Assembly (NCBI RefSeq): GCF_030406325.1
Contig: NZ_JAUEQY010000014.1
Span: 124,001-188,000, forward strand
From: Actinomadura sp. DC4
GTDB lineage: Bacteria; Actinomycetota; Actinomycetes; Streptosporangiales; Streptosporangiaceae
Direction: 5' to 3'
DNA length: 64,000 nucleotides
The position numbers and the translations under genes were made by a program. Below the pieces are notes generated by a model. That model did not search any database, had not been told where the DNA came from, and worked only from the letters and a program-made list of their open reading frames with translations. Position 1 is the first letter of the stretch, and the number at the start of each line of letters is the position of its first letter. This document shows positions 60,616-64,000 of this stretch, one piece after another.

Positions 60616-61310
60616 TCCACTTCGATAACGTCACCAAGGTCTACTCGCACCAGAGCCGCCCGGCCCTGCAAGGCGTCAATGTGGCCGTCGAGAAGGGCGA
60701 GTTCGTCTTCCTCGTCGGTCCTTCAGGGTCCGGTAAGTCGACGTTCCTGCGCCTGATCCTCAAGGAGGAGCGGCCGACACAGGGCGGCATTCACGTTGCC
60801 GGCAAGGAGCTCAACAAGCTCACGAACTGGAAGATCCCGCACCTGCGGCGCCGCATCGGCTGTGTCTTCCAGGACTTCCGGCTGCTCCCCAACAAGAACG
60901 TCTATGAGAACGTCGCGTTCGCCCTTGAGGTCATCGGCAAGCCCCGGCGCTTCATCCGCAAGGTCGTCCCCGAGGTCATCGACCTCGTCGGCCTCGAGGG
61001 CAAGGCCCACCGCATGCCGGACGAGCTGTCCGGCGGTGAGCAGCAGCGGGTGGCGATCGCGCGGGCGTTCGTCAACCGGCCGATGATTCTGCTCGCCGAC
61101 GAGCCCACGGGAAACATCGACCCGGCGACCAGCATCGGCATCATGAAGGTGCTCGACCGGATCAACCGGACCGGCACCACCGTGGTCATGGCCACGCACG
61201 ACGCCGCGATCGTCGACGCGTTCCGTAAGCGCGTCGTCGAGCTCGAGGACGGCCGCGTCGTTCGCGACCAGTCTCGCGGTGTCTACGGCCAGGCGTACGG
61301 AGGCGTGTAA
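60612..61310 (+). CDS. ftsE: Cell division ATP-binding protein FtsE
   Basis: FtsE is the ATPase of the FtsEX complex, which controls cell-wall hydrolases at division. It is an ABC domain with Walker A GPSGSGKS (residues 36-43), the Q-loop region [26 protein letters not shown], signature [15 protein letters not shown] and Walker [14 protein letters not shown]. The start is GTG 60612, fixed by family length of 232 aa. It is followed 64 bp later by ftsX. Confidence 0.97.
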   Translation: MIHFDNVTKVYSHQSRPALQGVNVAVEKGEFVFLVGPSGSGKSTFLRLILKEERPTQGGIHVAGKELNKLTNWKIPHLRRRIGCVFQDFRLLPNKNVYENVAFALEVIGKPRRFIRKVVPEVIDLVGLEGKAHRMPDELSGGEQQRVAIARAFVNRPMILLADEPTGNIDPATSIGIMKVLDRINRTGTTVVMATHDAAIVDAFRKRVVELEDGRVVRDQSRGVYGQAYGGV

Positions 61311-61374
61311 CCTCCCTCCGATACGAGAGACTCCCCCTCTTCGGCCCATAACGGACGACCAAGGACAGCGAGGC

Positions 61375-62280
61375 ATGCGCGCACAGTTCGTTCTTCAGGA
61401 GATCTGGATCGGTCTCCGCAGGAACCTCACCATGACCATCGCGCTCGTCGTCACCGTCGCGATCGCGATGGCGCTGTTCGGCACCGGCGTCCTGCTCAAG
61501 ATGCAGGTCGACAAGTCGAACAACTACTGGTCCGACAAGGTCGAGGTCTCCGTCTATCTCTGCAACAAGCTGAGCGCCAACCCGGCCTGTCGCAAGACCG
61601 AGCCGTCGCAGGACGAGAAGAACCAGATCAGGAGCCAGCTGCAGTCGATGCCGCAGGTGGCCTCGGTCACTCCGGAGACGCAGAAGCAGGCGTACGAGCG
61701 GGCCAAGGAGCGGTTCAAGGACACTCCGGGCTTCTCCGACACCATCCAGCTCGGCGACATCCCCGACTCCTTCCGGGTCAAGCTCAAGGATCCGAAGCAG
61801 TACGCCGCCGTCGTCGCGCAGATGAACGGCCGGGCGGGCGTCGACCAAGTGATCAACGAACGGGCGATCCTGGAGAAGTTCTTCAAGATCCTCGGTGGCC
61901 TCCAGTGGGCCGCTCTGATCATCGCCGCGATCCAGGTCATCGCCGCCGTACTCCTGGTGGCCAACACCATCCGGCTGTCGGCGTTCAACCGGCGCCGGGA
62001 AACCGGGATCATGCGGCTGGTCGGGGCGTCGAACCTCTACATCCAGCTTCCATTCGTGCTGGAAGGTGCCATCGCGGGGTTGATCGGCGGCCTGTTCGCC
62101 GCGGTCCTGCTCGGTTTCTCCAAGGTCTTCCTGCTCGGACGGCTGACGAAGAACCTGCAGTTCGCCACCGAACTCGGCTGGCTCGACGTCACCCAGGTCA
62201 TCGTCTTCTCGGTGTGCTTCGGTGTGGTGCTCTGCTCGCTGGCGTCCTTCCTCACCCTCCGCCGCTACCTCAAGATCTGA
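61375..62280 (+). CDS. ftsX: Cell division protein FtsX
   Basis: FtsX is the membrane partner of FtsE and transmits ATPase signals to extracytoplasmic peptidoglycan hydrolases such as RipC. The sequence MRAQFVLQEIWIGLRRNLTMTIALVVTVAIAMALFGTGVLL gives the first helix. A large extracellular loop (about residues 45-160) follows, with ASVTPETQKQAYERAKERFKDTPGFSDTI. The C-terminal half has three helices with RLVGASNLYIQLPFVLEGAIAGLIGGLFA. The ATG at 61375 is chosen over an upstream extension because the family begins there. Confidence 0.96.
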   Translation: MRAQFVLQEIWIGLRRNLTMTIALVVTVAIAMALFGTGVLLKMQVDKSNNYWSDKVEVSVYLCNKLSANPACRKTEPSQDEKNQIRSQLQSMPQVASVTPETQKQAYERAKERFKDTPGFSDTIQLGDIPDSFRVKLKDPKQYAAVVAQMNGRAGVDQVINERAILEKFFKILGGLQWAALIIAAIQVIAAVLLVANTIRLSAFNRRRETGIMRLVGASNLYIQLPFVLEGAIAGLIGGLFAAVLLGFSKVFLLGRLTKNLQFATELGWLDVTQVIVFSVCFGVVLCSLASFLTLRRYLKI

Positions 62281-62404
62281 GCACCGTCTTCCCGGCTCGT
62301 AGAATCCACGCATGCCCGGGCGTACGGAACCGGGACGTGATCGCTACGGGGAAGGCCGGGCGGCTACCGGCCACCCTGCCCACGAAGGACCGAGGCTGAG
62401 TTCA

Positions 62405-62878
62405 GTGCCACGCGAACAGGGGCGCAAGGTGATCGCGCAGAACAAGCGCGCGCGCCACGACTACCAGATAGAGGACACCTACGAGGCCGGCCTCGTGCTC
62501 ACCGGCACCGAGGTGAAGTCGCTGCGGGCCGGCCGGGCCAACCTCACGGACGGGTACGCTCACATCCGCGACGGCGAGGTCTGGCTCGAGGGGGTCCATA
62601 TTCCCGAGTACACACAGGGGACGTGGACCAACCACGCCACCAGGCGCCCCCGCAAGCTCTTGCTTCACCGGCGGGAGATCGGCAAGCTGACCGGCACGAT
62701 GAACGAGTCCGGGTGGACACTGATCCCGCTGTCCTTGTACTTCAAGGACGGAAGGGCCAAGGTCGAGATCGCGGTGGCGCGCGGCAAGCGCACCTACGAC
62801 AAGCGGCAGGCCATCGCCAAACGGGATGCGGCGCGCGAGATGGAGCGCGCCCGGGTGGCACGGTTCAAGAGGCGCTGA
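62405..62878 (+). CDS. smpB: SsrA-binding protein SmpB
   Basis: SmpB carries tmRNA to stalled ribosomes. The start GTG at 62405 gives the standard 157 residues, beginning [41 protein letters not shown]. The domain continues with [25 protein letters not shown] and ends in the basic tail [14 protein letters not shown] longer form would begin at ATG 62312, which lies 6 nt after TAGAAT, a good -10 box for a leaderless start. That would add 31 residues not seen in the family. I see no ssrA gene in the window; the following gene is a penicillin-binding protein. Confidence 0.95.
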   Translation: MPREQGRKVIAQNKRARHDYQIEDTYEAGLVLTGTEVKSLRAGRANLTDGYAHIRDGEVWLEGVHIPEYTQGTWTNHATRRPRKLLLHRREIGKLTGTMNESGWTLIPLSLYFKDGRAKVEIAVARGKRTYDKRQAIAKRDAAREMERARVARFKRR

Positions 62879-62886
62879 GGGTGGTC

Positions 62887-64000
62887 ATGCGACGGGTCCG
62901 TGGGGTGGCCGCCCTGTCCGGGGTGCTGATGGTCACGACGGCTGTCTCGGGGTGTTTCGCGGAGCCTTCGCCGTTGCCGACGGTCCGCGACTTCCTCGTG
63001 GCCTGGCAGAACGGCAATTACTCCGGCGCGGCCAAACAGACCAACGGCGACCGCAAGATGGTCGCGGAGGCGCTCGAGTCCCTCCCGGGCCAGCTCGACC
63101 TCGCCGCACTGCACCTGGCGCTCGGCCACGTCCGCAAGGACGGCGACGACGCGACGGCGCAGTTCGAGGTGCGCATCGACCTGGGCGACAACGGGCCGCC
63201 GTGGGACTACGGCAGCCAGATGCGCCTGCACCGCTCAGGGGGCAACTGGAAGGTCGTGTGGAGCCCGTCGATCATCCATCCGAAGCTCGGTAAGGGGCAG
63301 CGGCTGGCGGTCGTGACGGAGACGCCACAGCGGGCCTACATCAAGGACTCCAAGGGCCGGTCGCTGACCAAGAAGACCAAGGTCGAGATCGTCGGCGTGC
63401 TCCCGGGCCAGCTCCCCAAGCCCGACACCACGCTCGACCGCCTCTCCAAGATCACGCATCTGGACAAGGACCGTGTTCTGGGCCGCGTACGATCGGCGCC
63501 GCCGCAGGAGTTCCTGCCGCTGGTGACGCTCCAGCTCCCCGAGCAGGCCGGCGTCGCCGCGCAGCTGCTGCAGGTGCCGGGCCTGCAGGCCCGTACCCGC
63601 TATCTGCAGATCGCGCCGTCCGCCGCCGGCGACGTCGTCGGCCAGCTCGGCCCGGCCACCGCGGTCCTGCTCCAGCAGGTCGGCGCGCCGTACCAGCCGG
63701 GCGACACGATCGGCGTCTCCGGCCTCCAGGTGCTCGACCAGCGCCGGCTGGCCGGCACCCCCACCGTGAAGGTCGTCGCCCAGGACCCGTCGGGCAAGGG
63801 CAGTCAGGTGCTGTACGAGCTGCCGGGCGCGCTGAGCCAGCCGGTCCAGACGACGATCGACCGGAAGGTGCAGGCGGCGGCGGAGAGCGCCCTCAGCGGG
63901 CTGCACGTGCCCGCGTCCCTGGCCGCCGTGCACCAGGCGACCGGCGAGGTCCTCGCCGGCGCCGACCATCAGACCGATGGAAAGAACCAGGCGTTCGAGG
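62887..64000 (+). CDS. Penicillin-binding lipoprotein with NTF2-like domain (3' end outside window)
   Basis: The frame is open to the window edge. From ATG 62887, MRRVRGVAALSGVLMVTTAVSGC gives a lipobox signal. The N-terminal domain (PTVRDFLVAWQNGNYSGAAKQTNGDRKMVAEALESL...WKVVWSPSIIHPKLGKGQRLAV) is the MecA_N/NTF2-like type found in class B PBPs. Then come PBP dimerisation elements (KVEIVGVLPGQLP, QPVQTTIDRKVQAAAESALSG) and SLAAVHQATGEVLAGA, just before the active-site Ser motif expected past the edge. GAGGG lies 5 nt upstream of the ATG. It is probably a transpeptidase of cell-wall synthesis. Confidence 0.9.
   Translation, partial: MRRVRGVAALSGVLMVTTAVSGCFAEPSPLPTVRDFLVAWQNGNYSGAAKQTNGDRKMVAEALESLPGQLDLAALHLALGHVRKDGDDATAQFEVRIDLGDNGPPWDYGSQMRLHRSGGNWKVVWSPSIIHPKLGKGQRLAVVTETPQRAYIKDSKGRSLTKKTKVEIVGVLPGQLPKPDTTLDRLSKITHLDKDRVLGRVRSAPPQEFLPLVTLQLPEQAGVAAQLLQVPGLQARTRYLQIAPSAAGDVVGQLGPATAVLLQQVGAPYQPGDTIGVSGLQVLDQRRLAGTPTVKVVAQDPSGKGSQVLYELPGALSQPVQTTIDRKVQAAAESALSGLHVPASLAAVHQATGEVLAGADHQTDGKNQAFE

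Noticed and set aside
62879-64000. tmRNA (ssrA) next to smpB
   Set aside because: The space after smpB is filled by an open frame coding a penicillin-binding lipoprotein.

Overview
The window is high-GC DNA with GTG/TTG starts, frequent stop-start overlaps and many short TANNNT-to-start-codon distances. That points to an actinomycete. The gene set (Rv3235-like protein, a sigma/CU044_5270 pair, NAD-GDH of about 1,600 residues, DUF6912, BldC-like regulator, prfB-ftsE-ftsX-smpB order) fits Streptosporangiales or Thermomonosporaceae-like bacteria. The taxon is an inference. No rRNA, tRNA, CRISPR array, transposase or integrase was seen.

Layout. 1-6.1 kb: the 3' end of secA with its terminator, then an interval holding a 5-bp microsatellite, an unknown protein whose start lies in a five-copy tandem repeat, a TMEM175-like channel and an ECF sigma/membrane-partner pair, then an Rv3235-family gene. 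6.2-19.5 kb: an amino-sugar and cell-wall recycling region. It has a DasR-like GntR regulator, a 22-bp perfect palindromic operator, a SIS isomerase/deaminase, HPr and enzyme I (no EII), two secreted GH3 N-acetylglucosaminidase-like enzymes, a BadF-type GlcNAc/MurNAc kinase, an RpiR regulator, MurQ etherase, and a sugar ABC importer without its own ATPase. 19.5-28.8 kb: mixed accessory genes. These include a methyltransferase, an XRE/HATPase/BldC-like regulatory trio behind a large inverted repeat, a secreted phytase-like/acid-phosphatase pair, an orphan papain-fold (glutamine-deamidase-like) toxin gene of lower GC, and an FtsL/FtsB-like protein.

28.9-38 kb: a ROK regulator, M81 peptidase and CutC on the minus strand, divergent from a Dpp/Opp-type importer with a fused two-domain ATPase. 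38-48.4 kb: three HAD hydrolases, DUF6912, CopD-like, cupin, GlxA-type regulator, pruA, an animal-type haem peroxidase, an amidase, and a PadR regulator followed by a frameshifted membrane gene. 48.5-56.9 kb: acetoacetyl-CoA synthetase, tryptophan 2,3-dioxygenase, giant NAD-glutamate dehydrogenase and a Nudix hydrolase. 56.9-64 kb: two related lipoproteins facing each other, then prfB, a small zinc-ribbon membrane protein, ftsE, ftsX, smpB and the start of a penicillin-binding lipoprotein cut by the window end.

How parts work together. The 6-19 kb block reads as a pathway that cuts GlcNAc/MurNAc from wall or chitin fragments, imports the sugar, phosphorylates it, and passes it through MurQ and the SIS enzyme to fructose-6-phosphate, under two sugar-phosphate-sensing regulators. 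The most unusual signals are the tandem array that duplicates a promoter/start region, the orphan toxin, the paired operators of the amino-sugar block, the recurring leaderless promoter layout, the RF2 SPY tripeptide, and a four-codon mini-ORF whose stop overlaps the ftsE start.
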